Shown here one piece after another: positions 12,545 to 22,725 of a stretch of DNA of 64,000 nt. Made by a program: the position numbers and the translations under genes. Location of the stretch: the NCBI GenBank assembly GCA_905331475.1, contig CAJNYU010003308.1, positions 30,394 to 94,393 of the forward strand, read 5' to 3'. The stretch comes from Rotaria socialis (Eukaryota > Rotifera > Eurotatoria > Philodinida > Philodinidae). Under the pieces are notes generated by a model. That model had not been told where the DNA came from. It saw only the letters and a program-made list of their open reading frames with translations, and did not search any database. Each line of letters starts with the position of its first letter. Position 1 is the stretch's first letter.

Positions 12545-12722
12545 AATTTCTCCTAAATATAAATTTTATAATTCGAAACGAGGCTGTCATATAATACAGG
12601 AAAAAAGCAAAAGTGTCAAATTTATCCTAAATATTTATAAATTTTATAATTCGAAACGAGGCTGTCATATAAATACAGGAAAAAAGCAAAAGTTTCAAAT
12701 TGATCCTAAATTTAAATTTTGT
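12545..12722. repeat. About 78-bp subterminal tandem repeat, two copies
   Basis: Two tandem copies of a unit containing ATTCGAAACGAGGCTGTCAT and GGAAAAAAGCAAAAGT, starting near 12571 and 12649, inside the left end of the TIR element. An inverted relative of the same unit lies near its right end at about 13870-13920. Confidence 0.8.
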
Positions 12723-13279
12723 AATTGTAATTGATTGATGTATTTAGAGTTTTATGCTATCAGGAAGAGGGCGTAACTGTCTAGTGCGGTTTATGTTTGA
12801 GTGTGGTCGTTGGAGCGTAGGATCGCTTGTCGTGACGAAATACGTAGTTTGTTTCGTTCAGATTGATTTTGTTTATGTTTAATTTACGTTGGCTATCATT
12901 CAAGTGCAAGTTTGTTGTTGTATGTTTATTTACGTATATCTGGATGCGATATGCTTTACTTCTTTTGTCTGCATGGGCGTGGATTTTGGTCGGATGTCAC
13001 AGATTATACTTAGCTGACGGTTATATATTTGTTCTCATTGTGAAGAAAAGATCGAGGTGTGTGGCTATTCGTGTGTGTTTGACTATATTTGAATTCTTTT
13101 CTTTCTCTGTTTTCGTCTCTTTCTCGACTGGTATAAGTATTGCTGTTGAGACACAGTGATGTGATCAGTATGAAATCATCTTTTTTTTGTAGTTATACAG
13201 GCAATGATTTGATAGAATTTCTTTTCTTTAGGTTATCTGGTGATGTTCAGTTTTTCCGTATGTTACGTTGGCTGTAAGG

Positions 13280-13390
13280 TCACATTCTGAACATGCTAGA
13301 AGCATACCTGACTATGCTAGAAGCATACATTAGCATGCTACAACGATACCTGACGGTCCTAAAAGCATACCAACCGTTCCAATAGGTATT
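13280..13390. repeat. Degenerate 22-bp repeats
   Basis: Variants of CATGCTAGAAGCATACCTGA recur four times in a row inside the 1546-bp element. They are too diverged to set an exact period and have no coding capacity. Confidence 0.55.
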
Positions 13391-14605
13391 TCTATGGATC
13401 CTCAAACTATACCTCACTGTGGGACTCGATTGTTCGAAAGTCAGGTAACATCATCAGAATAACTTCTGGTTCTACGTGAAACCGCAACAGCATTCGGAAA
13501 GTGGGTATGCGATACCTACTCTATCTTTCTTCTTTAGGGTTATCAGCAAATGTGATGACGATCGACTTGGCCGTGTACACAGAGACCAATTTTGGTCGCG
13601 GCATTGCGAGGGACGCTGCGCGCCCCCATGCCGTGACACTTTAATGAAGGTGTCTGTAACGTGACAGAAGTTGAAGTGAGGATGTTAACAACATGTAGAA
13701 GTTAGCCTTTACTAAACAGTTTCCATATTCTGTTAGACGACTGTCAGGATTGTTGTTGTTGAATATTCAAAGTTTGACTAAGGGAGAAGTTTTTACCCGG
13801 CTTAGTAGTAGACCAAGCATATTTTAACATTTGCAGTTTCTGAAACGCCAATCAGTGGTGCCTCAGTTCGAATTATAAAATTTATATTTAGGATAAATTT
13901 TAAACTTTGCTGCTTGCTTAAACTATATGAGTGCCGGACTTTTTATTTTCGAATCGAATTTGTGTAGTTGTACCTTGATTTATATTCAAATTCGAATTAA
14001 GCATCTAATATACAATTGAATGTGATCCAAAATTAACAGATCAACGTGAAGGATCAAAATTGATTCAAGCATTCATTAATTACATCAAAATAGATTTTTA
14101 CAACCAAAACATATCATATAATAAACCGTTATTGTTTGATCTACGGTGGATTGACGAGGAGGGCAATATTCGAGCAATAACTAAATCTGCAGAAATTGCT
14201 GTTTATTTATCACAAGTAAAACGATATCCAACAGAAATAAATAGCATAAAAATAACACCACATCCACCAAAACACCTTCCTGTTCAACACACAGCAATAC
14301 TGAAATGGGTGAAAAACTCCATCTCCTCTAGTGATCTAAAAGATTAATTAAAAACTAAATACAATTCGTTATTTTTAATTGAAGAAATTATGGGAACCAT
14401 AAATGATCGAAATCGACCTCTTATAATTGAATTATTAGATAAAAAAGAATATAATGTTATGTTAAATAGTGGTAAAATATCTATCTTTGGACAATTATAT
14501 GATATAGATGAATTCTTACCATCACCGAAACTTTTAATATGTTCTAAATGTAATCAACCTGGTCATGTAAAAAATGATTGTAAAAGTGCAAGTTTAACAA
14601 TTTAA

Positions 14606-15371
14606 GCTGGAAATATTAAAAGAATGTGTTCAAAATTATAATGACACCCTTAAAATCCTGAAAAATCCTGATGGAAATCCTAAAAATCACCTTAGTTTTC
14701 TGGAAAACCTTTTAAATTAAATATTAGGAAAAAATGCTATTCTTAATACAAGACCCCTGGAAAATTTTTACGCTGGAACATAATAGAAAGCCCGGAGTCT
14801 TTTACTGTGAGGGGTGGGGGCTATTTTTCTTGTGAGGATTAATAAATTTTATAAGTATATGAAACTATCAATACAACGGCATCGATTTTGAGAAACAGCT
14901 TATTTATGACCACCAGATAATTAGATTTCAAGTATTTTAGGTAAAATTGCACTAATTAGGTGCTATGCGAATTCAAAAATAACATTTATCACATTTTCAA
15001 ACTGAAATTAAGACAGCAAAAATGTGATACGCGAGATGAAAGCTTTCAGATCTGTGTTTTCAAATCTTTAATCGGATGTATTTTTTCTTTCAGGAATATT
15101 CATCTGAAATGACTATTGTGTAAGAGGTTAATGATCCTCTTACAACTACTGCAGATGACTACGTACGAAAAGACTGTTATTAACTAAATTTGTTCGTTCT
15201 TCATCGATCTACCGATTCCATGAATCAGATCAGCTTTAGCTGATATTCAAGGTTCATCTTGAACAATTTTATATTCCTTCAATAAAATGTTTGATCTAAT
15301 ACAAAACCATAGACGTTACATAATGTACACTTTTGAGAAGAACTGTAAATAATGAGAATCAAACATTCAAT
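14606..15371. other. Intergenic, no gene seen
   Basis: Remainder of the retrotransposon fragment and flanking AT-rich sequence. I see no knuckle or reverse-transcriptase frame after 14605. Confidence 0.5.
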
Positions 15372-15669
15372 CCCAGGTCGAACATTCCGGCCATCGGATC
15401 CCGTAGGATACTCCAGAAAATATACGGGGAAGTCATCATATCCTGCAGGAAAACACGGTAAATCGCTGGAACATGGAAGGAGTATTCCGGTTAAAAATCC
15501 GATCAAACTTTTCCGGCGGATTCCTGCCAAGTTCCGGTGCTTTCCGACAGAAATTGATCGAAATCTCATCGGAAAAAAATCCGAAAAATTTCCAACCGGA
15601 ATGCTGCTTCCACAAAATCCACGGAACTACCCGGATCGGTCGTTTCCAGGCCAAACTGTTCGACCTGGG
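15372..15669. mobile_element. Non-autonomous TIR element, copy 3 (TTCCGG type)
   Basis: 298 bp with the same 13-bp inverted ends CCCAGGTCGAACA / TGTTCGACCTGGG as copy 2, and AT on both flanks. The interior matches copy 2 closely (for example GGATCCCGTAGGATACTCCA in both). No coding capacity. The copies differ by scattered substitutions, so they did not arise from one very recent duplication. Confidence 0.8.
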
Positions 15670-16364
15670 ATGGGGAACTAAACAACAACTGATGATAAAG
15701 TAGTCGAAAAAAGATTACGTATCAATGAAAATCTCTCTACTCTGAATGCACAGATTGATATTGATAAATTTTTAATTGGTAACAATTAAAATCATAATTA
15801 AAATGAATAGTAACACGCAATAAGATATTGCGTTGTATTTACAATTATTTGGGAAAAGGTTTTCGAGCTACTTTGAAATTCAAATCAATGAAACCTAGGA
15901 GATGACACAAAGATTAAGTATCTCTAGTTTCGGTTTTTTGCTAATTTTTCGCATTTTCATTTAAAAGTAAATTGTATTTCAAAAGAGTGTTTGAGCCAAA
16001 AAAAATTGATTTATTTTTTATGTAATTCCTATGAAGACAATTAGTCTTTTAGCATTATGAAATATAAAATGAATTAATTTTTCATAATCAATATCAAACT
16101 CTAGTAGATTTATTTAGATAATGCTAAACAGTTTAAGTGAAAAATATTACATAAGAATCTCTATAATATACGGTGTATGGTCTCATAGTGCCGGTGAACT
16201 TATTTACTTATAAAATTGGTTAAAAATATTCATTTTTCTTAACGAATGAAGATTTGTCGACACATCGTATACTTTTGTATGTAGCATATTACATGAAGGC
16301 TACCAAAGACAAAACTACCTTATCAGTTTATTTTTCGTATCATCATATCAGATAGAGTTGAAGT
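15670..16364. other. Intergenic, no gene seen
   Basis: AT-rich spacer upstream of the acid-phosphatase pseudogene; presumably held its promoter, but no element is recognisable. Confidence 0.4.
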
Positions 16365-18253
16365 ATGACGATTTTGCATCCAATAATAACGGATGCTTGC
16401 TATTTTTTGGTTGTTGTTGTTGCTGTTGTTCAATGTAGTAGCCATAATAATTTCAATGATCCTTTTGGTAAACATCATTCCATGAAAACTTTTCCTAGCC
16501 CATATGGTTGTAATCGATCATTGGGAATTTCATTTCCTTCAATATCATTACCAATAATATATTCAACGGAGTTGAATGTATCATCAACATTTTACATTAG
16601 CAATGAACAAGTCATGGTCACTTGGCCAGCAACATATTCGTCATGTGATGATGATTTTATTGGTATCTACTTTATTGATATTCCACTTCTGATAGGTGAG
16701 TTTTTCGTATTATCATAATTTTTTATTTGGCAATCAAAACTTCTTTTACAATTCGATTAGGAGCATGCGATTATTTTGATTATGAATTTATTCAAACGAA
16801 CCAAACAATTATGTCATGGCAAATGATTAATTTGCATCGTCCTCTTGAATTTCGTTATTATTCACGTGACAAGAATTGTTCAGGGAATTATTCGCTTATG
16901 GCAAAATCTGCCATTGTTCAATCGTTCAATTACAATGCACCAGAACAAATTCATTTAGCTTACGGTGATCAAATCGATCATATGTTTGTTTCATATGTAA
17001 CGAATTCTTCGGAATACGTATCTGAATGTCAATATGAATTGGGTCCATCATCGCTTCAACGGCGAGTCCAAGGAACAACAATCACTTATAAAGCATCGGA
17101 CATGTGCAACGGTCAAGCCAATATTCCGGGTCCAAAATCATTTATCGATCCTGGTTTTATTCATACAATTATTTTCGAAGATATTCGTCCAGCAACAACC
17201 TATTTTTATCGAGTAGGAAACGAACAACATGGGTGGTCGTCAGTACTTTCATTCACAAATCGTCCTGCTGATGATTATAATGCGAAAGTATTATTAATAG
17301 CTTACGGTGATATGGGTGTAGCACCTACTCAACCCGGTGCCAAATCGACTGTGGATCGAGTTCAAGCACAAGTATTAACGAATAATATCACATGTATATT
17401 ACATATTGGCGATATTAGTTATGCACGTGGTATTGGTGCACTTTGGGATGCGCTTATGACTCAAATCGATCTAATTGCATCTCATGTGCCATATATGGTA
17501 GGCATTTGAAATCATGAATATGATCATATTACAGGAGGCGATAAAGATCTAAGTGGAGCACCTGGTCCTGGAAGTTTTCGACCATTGTAGTAAATAATTT
17601 TTTGCACATTTGATTTGAGATATTCCTTTTGTTTTTCTTTTATATGCAGGGGCAATTATGGTAATGATTCAGGTGGTGAATGTGCTGTCCCTATGGTACG
17701 TCGTTTTCATTCACCATCGAATGGTAATGTTCTCTTCTGGGATAGTTTCGATATGGGTCCTGTTCATATTGTTTATTATTCCACAGAACATGATTTTCTT
17801 CCTTCATCAACACAACATACTTGGCTTGAACATGATCTGAGTTCTATAAATCGTACTTTTACACCATGGTTAATTGTTGGATCACAACGGCCAATGTACT
17901 CTTCGATCGTACGCGTTGTTGGGGATCCCATAAAAGGCATGTTACGAAAGTCTCTTGAGCTCATGTTTTATCAATATCACGTTGATATTAATCTTTTTGC
18001 ATATATACATTCTTACGAACGATCATGTCCTATGTATCAAGAACAATGTGTTGATGATGAAATTACACATGCATTAATCGGAATGGCTGGACACAATTTA
18101 GATTTTGATACATACACAGAAGCTAAATGGAGTTTATATCACGATCAACAATTTGGTTATACTCAAATTTCAGATAACCGAACACATTTGCACTACTCCA
18201 ACCATAGAAATGTAGACGATGCCGTAGTTGATCATTTTGACTTGACAAAATGA
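16365..18253 (+). pseudogene. Purple acid phosphatase (type 7-like), broken
   Basis: Exons 16365-16695, 16761-17589 and 17650-18253 keep one frame of 588 codons, but two codons are nonsense. Family: secreted metallophosphoesterase of the purple acid phosphatase type, with an N-terminal leader, a fibronectin-like domain and a C-terminal metal-binding domain. The motifs AYGDMG and HIGDISYARG are intact. In the conserved GNHE metal-binding motif the Gly codon is TGA (17507-17509), followed by intact NHEYDH. A second stop, TAG, is created across the second splice junction at the usual Trp of the PLWGNYG region. Two further catalytic sites differ from the family: GSQRPMY where a His is usual (GHRPMY type), and AYIHSYER where GHxHSYER is usual. 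So both truncation and loss of metal ligands argue that it is non-functional. An assembly or base-calling error could explain one stop, hardly both plus the lost histidines. Confidence 0.8.
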
Positions 18254-18639
18254 CTTTTTCACTCACCATAGAGCCTCATTTTGCTATGATAGTGTTACAA
18301 GATTTGTGTTCAGTTCATTTAATTTTTCATATTTATAATCCAAATATTTTCCAGATACAGAGAATATTGATAGAATTTCTTGTATCGAAACAGAATACTC
18401 TAGTAAAAATAAATTTCTCTTTGTTGAGAGTGTGAGACTTATTTGACTCGCCCAAGACGGTTCCTGGTCGCGAGTACGTACGTGAATATTTAAGCAAATG
18501 GAAAAAATCTAATTAAGTAATCGATTCCATTTTTATTCGACAGAGAAGAAAAATTTATGCGCGAGTTTATTCAAGAGAAAATCGCTGAACACGATGATTA
18601 TTATGAACAATAACATACATATGATTGTACCGATCGAAG
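18254..18639. other. Intergenic between converging pseudogenes
   Basis: Short AT-rich spacer between the plus-strand phosphatase relic and the minus-strand NHL relic; no gene seen. Confidence 0.4.
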
Positions 18640-19478
18640 GACAAATCCATGCTCCAGTTGAACTGATTTGCTCCTGATCCTTGATCATTTCTACCCACAA
18701 ACACAGTGCCTTCTTTTACTCATTGAGGCCAACGCATTACACAATTATTGCGTGAATCTGCCACATAGATAGTGCCTAACCTATCAACGAGGAGTCCGTT
18801 AGGATACGAGAATTGTGTCATAGAGCGTGTTCTTGAACTTTACCTCCAGCGACGACGATGCCTACTTTTGCACCTTGATTCCATTTCATTATACGATGAT
18901 TGTTGGTGACTGACACATACACATTCTGTTCTCGATCAACAAAGAGATATTTTGGCCAGTTGAGTTGATTGAGACCATCTACATTCACATTGCCACCAGC
19001 CACGTGAGTGCCATTCTTGTCTCCCAATTTATATCGTCTCGCTTCATTTCCTTCAACGTCAGAGACGTAGATATATCTCTGTTCATCCATAGCCAATCAT
19101 ACACATTTGATATTGTTGGCGACGCTGTCTAGTTTTGTTATACCACTACTACGTGACCATCGTACAACTTGCCGATTCTCATAATCACAAATAATGAGAC
19201 TATCCGTCTCTTTGTCAATCAAAACATCAGTTGGATGCTTCAATTGATTACATTCGTTTCCTTTACCATTGCCAGAAACGAAGATTTTATGTGTCAACAA
19301 TGATCACTGTTTGATCGTCATCAACGAACAGACCTTCAGACCGATGGAGTTGATTGGTGATATTCCTTTGCCCGCTGCCTCCAGTAACAGTCACTCCATT
19401 CTGTGCCCATCTTGCATTAGGAGGAATATTGGGCATAACTGCAAGAAACAAAATAATAGAACAGAAGGTCTTAGTCAT
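18640..19478 (-). pseudogene. Secreted NHL-repeat protein, broken
   Basis: On the minus strand the frame starts at an ATG (19478) with a signal-peptide-like leader (MTKTFCSIILFLAVM) and continues as tandem NHL repeats: LFVDDDQTVIIVD, VLIDKETDSLIICD, AMDEQRYIYVSD, LFVDREQNVYVS, and GLLVDRLGTIYVADS. NHL repeats build beta-propellers in secreted or scaffold proteins. The frame is broken at least four times: a frameshift around 19290-19300, an in-frame TGA at 19097-19099, a frameshift near 18818-18825, and a further TGA after MRWPQ near 18720. The C-terminal end fades out near 18640. It is a pseudogene of a family that is typically multi-copy in rotifers (established knowledge from memory). Confidence 0.75.
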
Positions 19479-20318
19479 CTCATTCTAATTCTCTCTCGCT
19501 CAGGTTAGTGTTAGAAACGTGGCATGAGCTTTTGAAAAGAACTCGAGGAATGTTTGCTAATCTAATCGAATAACATAATACAGTTCATCAGTAACAGAAC
19601 TCATTGCTTAAAGCAATCGAATACTTAAGTAGAAAATATTCAGAAATACATAGAGAACTGTCAGGAGCTCACGGAGATTCTTAGATAGATTTTTTTTAGA
19701 AAACTTACAGAATTTCAATTTTCTAGTCAGACTTGAGAAAGACCAGGAAAACGGTCTCTATCAGAATTAGTCAATGAAAAGTCGAAAGGTTATTGCTAAT
19801 GATCCTTAGAGAATCTTAGGGAAAACTATGTTAAACCTAATTAGAAAATTCTGAGGATTTTCTTAGCGCCATGTTTTGTAGGAAACCTCAGAAAGTTTCA
19901 GAGGACTTCTCAATGCTAAGTCTCGTGAAAACATTTTTTACAATTCTATAAGAATTATTGCAAGATTTGAGTTTGAAGGAAATGAGTGAAAAGTTGGATT
20001 AGATACAAATATTTTCATAATCTTTATGAAAAGTAAAGATGAAGCTATTAGATTTTCTTTGATAGTATTGTGTTCGGCTGTGTGTAATTACTATTTTGGT
20101 GTCCCTCATAAATTCGTTCTCGCTCATTTATTTACATATATCTTTCATATTGGTCCCAATCAGTAACCACGTGATGTACTTTCCGATGGAAGGAAGTAAT
20201 GCACGAAAAGCATTTAGATATGTTTGTCCAGTATGAATTTCACATTCGTATAAAGGAAAATTACAAAAAAATCGTCTTTTGGAAAGGGCAGAAAACACAT
20301 TTACCTATTTATTTTTTC
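19479..20318. other. Intergenic, no gene seen
   Basis: AT-rich spacer between two minus-strand pseudogenes. It contains several degenerate short repeats of the AGAATCTTAG/TTTTCTTAG type near 19680-19930 and no supported coding frame. Confidence 0.4.
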
Positions 20319-20906
20319 TCAAAATACAGAAGAAGTTTCTTGCAAAACATTTGCGCCACGGCAGTTGTTTCCTTCATCTATGACCTTACGTTCAACTGGT
20401 AGATAGATTTTGCTAATAAATGCCCTGGAATCTTGTCGAATGGTGAAATCAGGTGGATTGTTCAGTGTTGCTTTTAATCTTTCTAATTCTTTTGTCCAAT
20501 GCTCTATGCCAGTGCCCATGAAAGCACAGTCATCAGGATCCTGATGAACTTCAGCATTTAAACTTGTCAATTGCATTTCTAATCGAGGAATAAAATTTTT
20601 GACAGATGAAAGCAATTCCTCTCTTGTTTCTTGTGCCACTCTTCTGGTTTTGGCAATCGATTTCGTTTCCCATTCATCAATATTTTTCATTAATGAATGT
20701 TTTTGTGGATCATGTGCTAGTATTTTAATTTCTTCGAGGAACTGATTACAATCACGAACCACTGTCAGTAATTTTAAATTCAGATGATTACGATGTTGCT
20801 AATAATGAGGGCCACAATATAGTACTTTTGGACATCCTAAACACGTCAATATTGGTTTTATTTTGCAATCTTTCTTGTAGCAAGACAGATTCGTTGCCGT
20901 CGCCAT
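20319..20906 (-). pseudogene. B-box-like zinc finger and coiled-coil fragment
   Basis: From an ATG at 20906 the minus-strand frame reads MATATNLSCYKKDCK, then a Cys/His-rich stretch (CLGCPKVLYCGPHY, HRNHLN) that resembles the degenerate B-box of TRIM-like rotifer proteins. It continues into a long amphipathic helix (ETREELLSSVKNFIPRLEMQ region). A TAG interrupts the frame right after CGPHY, inside the zinc-binding motif, so the protein from 20906 is truncated; the rest stays open for 147 codons from an internal ATG at 20762. The frame stops at 20319 without any NHL propeller, which usually follows in this family. It is therefore a relic; translation from the internal ATG to give a coiled-coil-only protein is a weaker alternative. 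Confidence 0.6.
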
Positions 20907-21868
20907 ATCGTTAGTAGTAAGAGCGAGAATAGCCACTTATTGATGAATGAAACGAAAAGAAAACGATACCATGTGTTCAACATCATGCAAACAAGCGAGT
21001 CATGTTGTGTAATTATTTTCAAAAAATACCCAAAATTCAACGCAGAAAAAAATTCTGACTGAAGTCAACTGTTCACAGGGGCCAATCTAAATACTGAACG
21101 AACAAAGAGATCAATCCTTAACGCTCCATCGTAAATAACTATTGTTAGATAATGTGAGCGAATTATGTGGTCACGTTTTTTCTTACATTCTTGATACCTA
21201 AAAGAATTTTTCGATGCTGAAATATTAAGTAAATTCGGAGGCGAGTGTGGATGCATCAGTGTCAGTATATGCATATGTACAACCATACCTTGGTCAATTG
21301 ATTTTTTCAAAATTTTCGCTGTATATTTTTGCAACATGATCACACTGTTGATTGTCTATCTTTTTCTTTAATAAACCTAATAAAATAAGCATACTATTGA
21401 GAAGTATGCTAGCATATTCATGGGAAAACATGTATAGATGTGCTAGACGCCTTAATGAAGATAAAAAATTCTGTTTCGTTAGCGAAACTCTTTTTCTCTG
21501 CAGTAGAAAGATCAAAAGCAGTTAATAGTTGCGACTTTTTTTCAAAAATTTCTTGGTTCACAAGGCTTTTCGAAGAATCCTTTTTCCCTGGATGTTTTAA
21601 CACTGTTTCAGAAGAATGCCATGATTCTCTAAACTGCAACAACTAATTAAAAGCTAATTGCACAAGTTTAAAAAACTTGAAAATATTGATATTCATTAGT
21701 ATATTATCAGTACAGACAAGCTCATTATTAAAACGTATGGATACATACATGTATCTAATCGAAGTATTTTATTCGGCGAAAAAAAAAGAAGCTTTACCAG
21801 AAAAATATGCCCAAAACAACGAGAAACTCACAACTTATTTCGGGAAATGTAAAGAGTTTTTTCTCTCT
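20907..21868 (-). other. Possible degenerate minus-strand gene
   Basis: Several overlapping minus-strand frames (21642-21418, 21515-21294 and 21343-21065) look partly protein-like. One has a helical stretch around RRLAHLYMFSHEYASILLNS; another begins MLQFRESWHSSETVLKHPGK. They lie in different frames and would need a frameshift near 21470 to join. I could not build a phase-consistent spliced model and recognise no domain, so this is either a decayed gene or chance. Confidence 0.25.
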
Positions 21869-22152
21869 TTAAACAACAACAGCAGCAGCATTATGAATAG
21901 ATGAATTGGCAAAATAAAAAGCAATATCGTTCGAAGGTAAACAAACTTCGTTTGGAGTTGGTCGATCCCTTTTCTTTCGTTTATAAATTAATTTCCAATA
22001 TGTTGTATGAATATATTGAACCAATTTGCAATATTTATTTTTGCTAGCTTCTTTGGCTAATAACCATCGACGCATTGTAGCATTCACACCTAAGACTTCT
22101 TCAGCTAGACGAAGATTTTCACTTAGCGATCGTTCAGTCATACCGGATGTCT
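21869..22152 (-). CDS. Possible terminal exon, unknown protein
   Basis: A basic 90-residue frame from ATG 22141, also preceded by a good acceptor (TTTTAG at about 22153), so it may be the last exon of a longer minus-strand gene whose 5' exons I could not find. It has a helical N-terminal part (ENLRLAEEVLGVNATMRRW), a basic cluster (YKRKKRDRPT), and ends in Ala and Val from a GCT/GTT-type run. No domain recognised. Composition looks coding, but the evidence is thin. Confidence 0.35.
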
Positions 22153-22478
22153 AAAATAAAGTATCAATAATTAAGTTAAAAAAAAACTTTTCTCGATAAT
22201 TTTTAGAAAAAAAAGAAGTCTTCGTGGCTATCTATATACTATACGAATATCTTTTTTATAGATTAATAAAGTCGGTCACGAAATATTCATCAGGAAATTC
22301 TTTTTCTGAAAGAGAATATTAATGTTTATGACCTTTTCCAAAAGAACAATATTCCATAAGATAATCTTCTTATCTAATTAAATAAATGTGAACTACTCAG
22401 TCAATCCAGTACAAATCAGTCGATGCAAGATTTTATTCATTAGTTTACGAATACACTTGCTTAGTAAGAGGGAGGAAA

Positions 22479-22609
<131 letters not shown>

Positions 22610-22725
22610 ACGAAATATTTGAATCTCCTAAACTTTTCATTTATTAATAGTTATTGTTCATGCCAATAGCATTATTCTATATTGAAAAGTTCCGTATTCG
22701 TTAAACGATTCTCATCTATGAACAA

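Larger units (their letters stand above)
12465..14010. mobile_element. hAT-like non-autonomous element, 1546 bp
   Basis: Flanked by a perfect 8-bp direct repeat TACAATTG (12457-12464 and 14011-14018). Setting aside the element and one repeat copy makes the host ORF1 frame continuous, which fixes the borders. The ends are inverted repeats: TAATTCGAGTTCGAATATAA on the left against TTAATTCGAATTTGAATATA read inward from the right. A longer subterminal inverted block around CCTAAATATAAATTTTATAA is also shared. The 8-bp duplication fits hAT or P-like superfamilies (established for those families). No transposase is visible inside, so it is non-autonomous. Confidence 0.75.
10402..14605 (+). pseudogene. 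Decayed retrotransposon ORF1 (gag-like, CCHC)
   Basis: Three separated coding pieces (about 10402-10594, 12216-12464 and 14011-14605) read as one gag-like ORF1 of a non-LTR retrotransposon. The last piece ends in a CCHC zinc knuckle, CSKCNQPGHVKNDC (C-x2-C-x4-H-x4-C), just before a stop, so further knuckles and any reverse transcriptase are missing. A stop (TAA at 14345-14347) lies in frame inside the third piece. The second and third pieces become frame-continuous when the element at 12465-14010 and one copy of its 8-bp duplication are set aside. The first gap holds the GAGTACTC-rich element. The middle piece is rich in Asn, Lys and Arg. It is non-functional. The assignment to non-LTR rather than LTR origin is inference. 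Confidence 0.65.

Noticed and set aside
12863-13159. Hydrophobic 98-codon frame inside the 1546-bp element
   Set aside because: It starts at a non-ATG codon or mid-frame Met, has no domain, and neighbouring repeats show that the region is non-coding.
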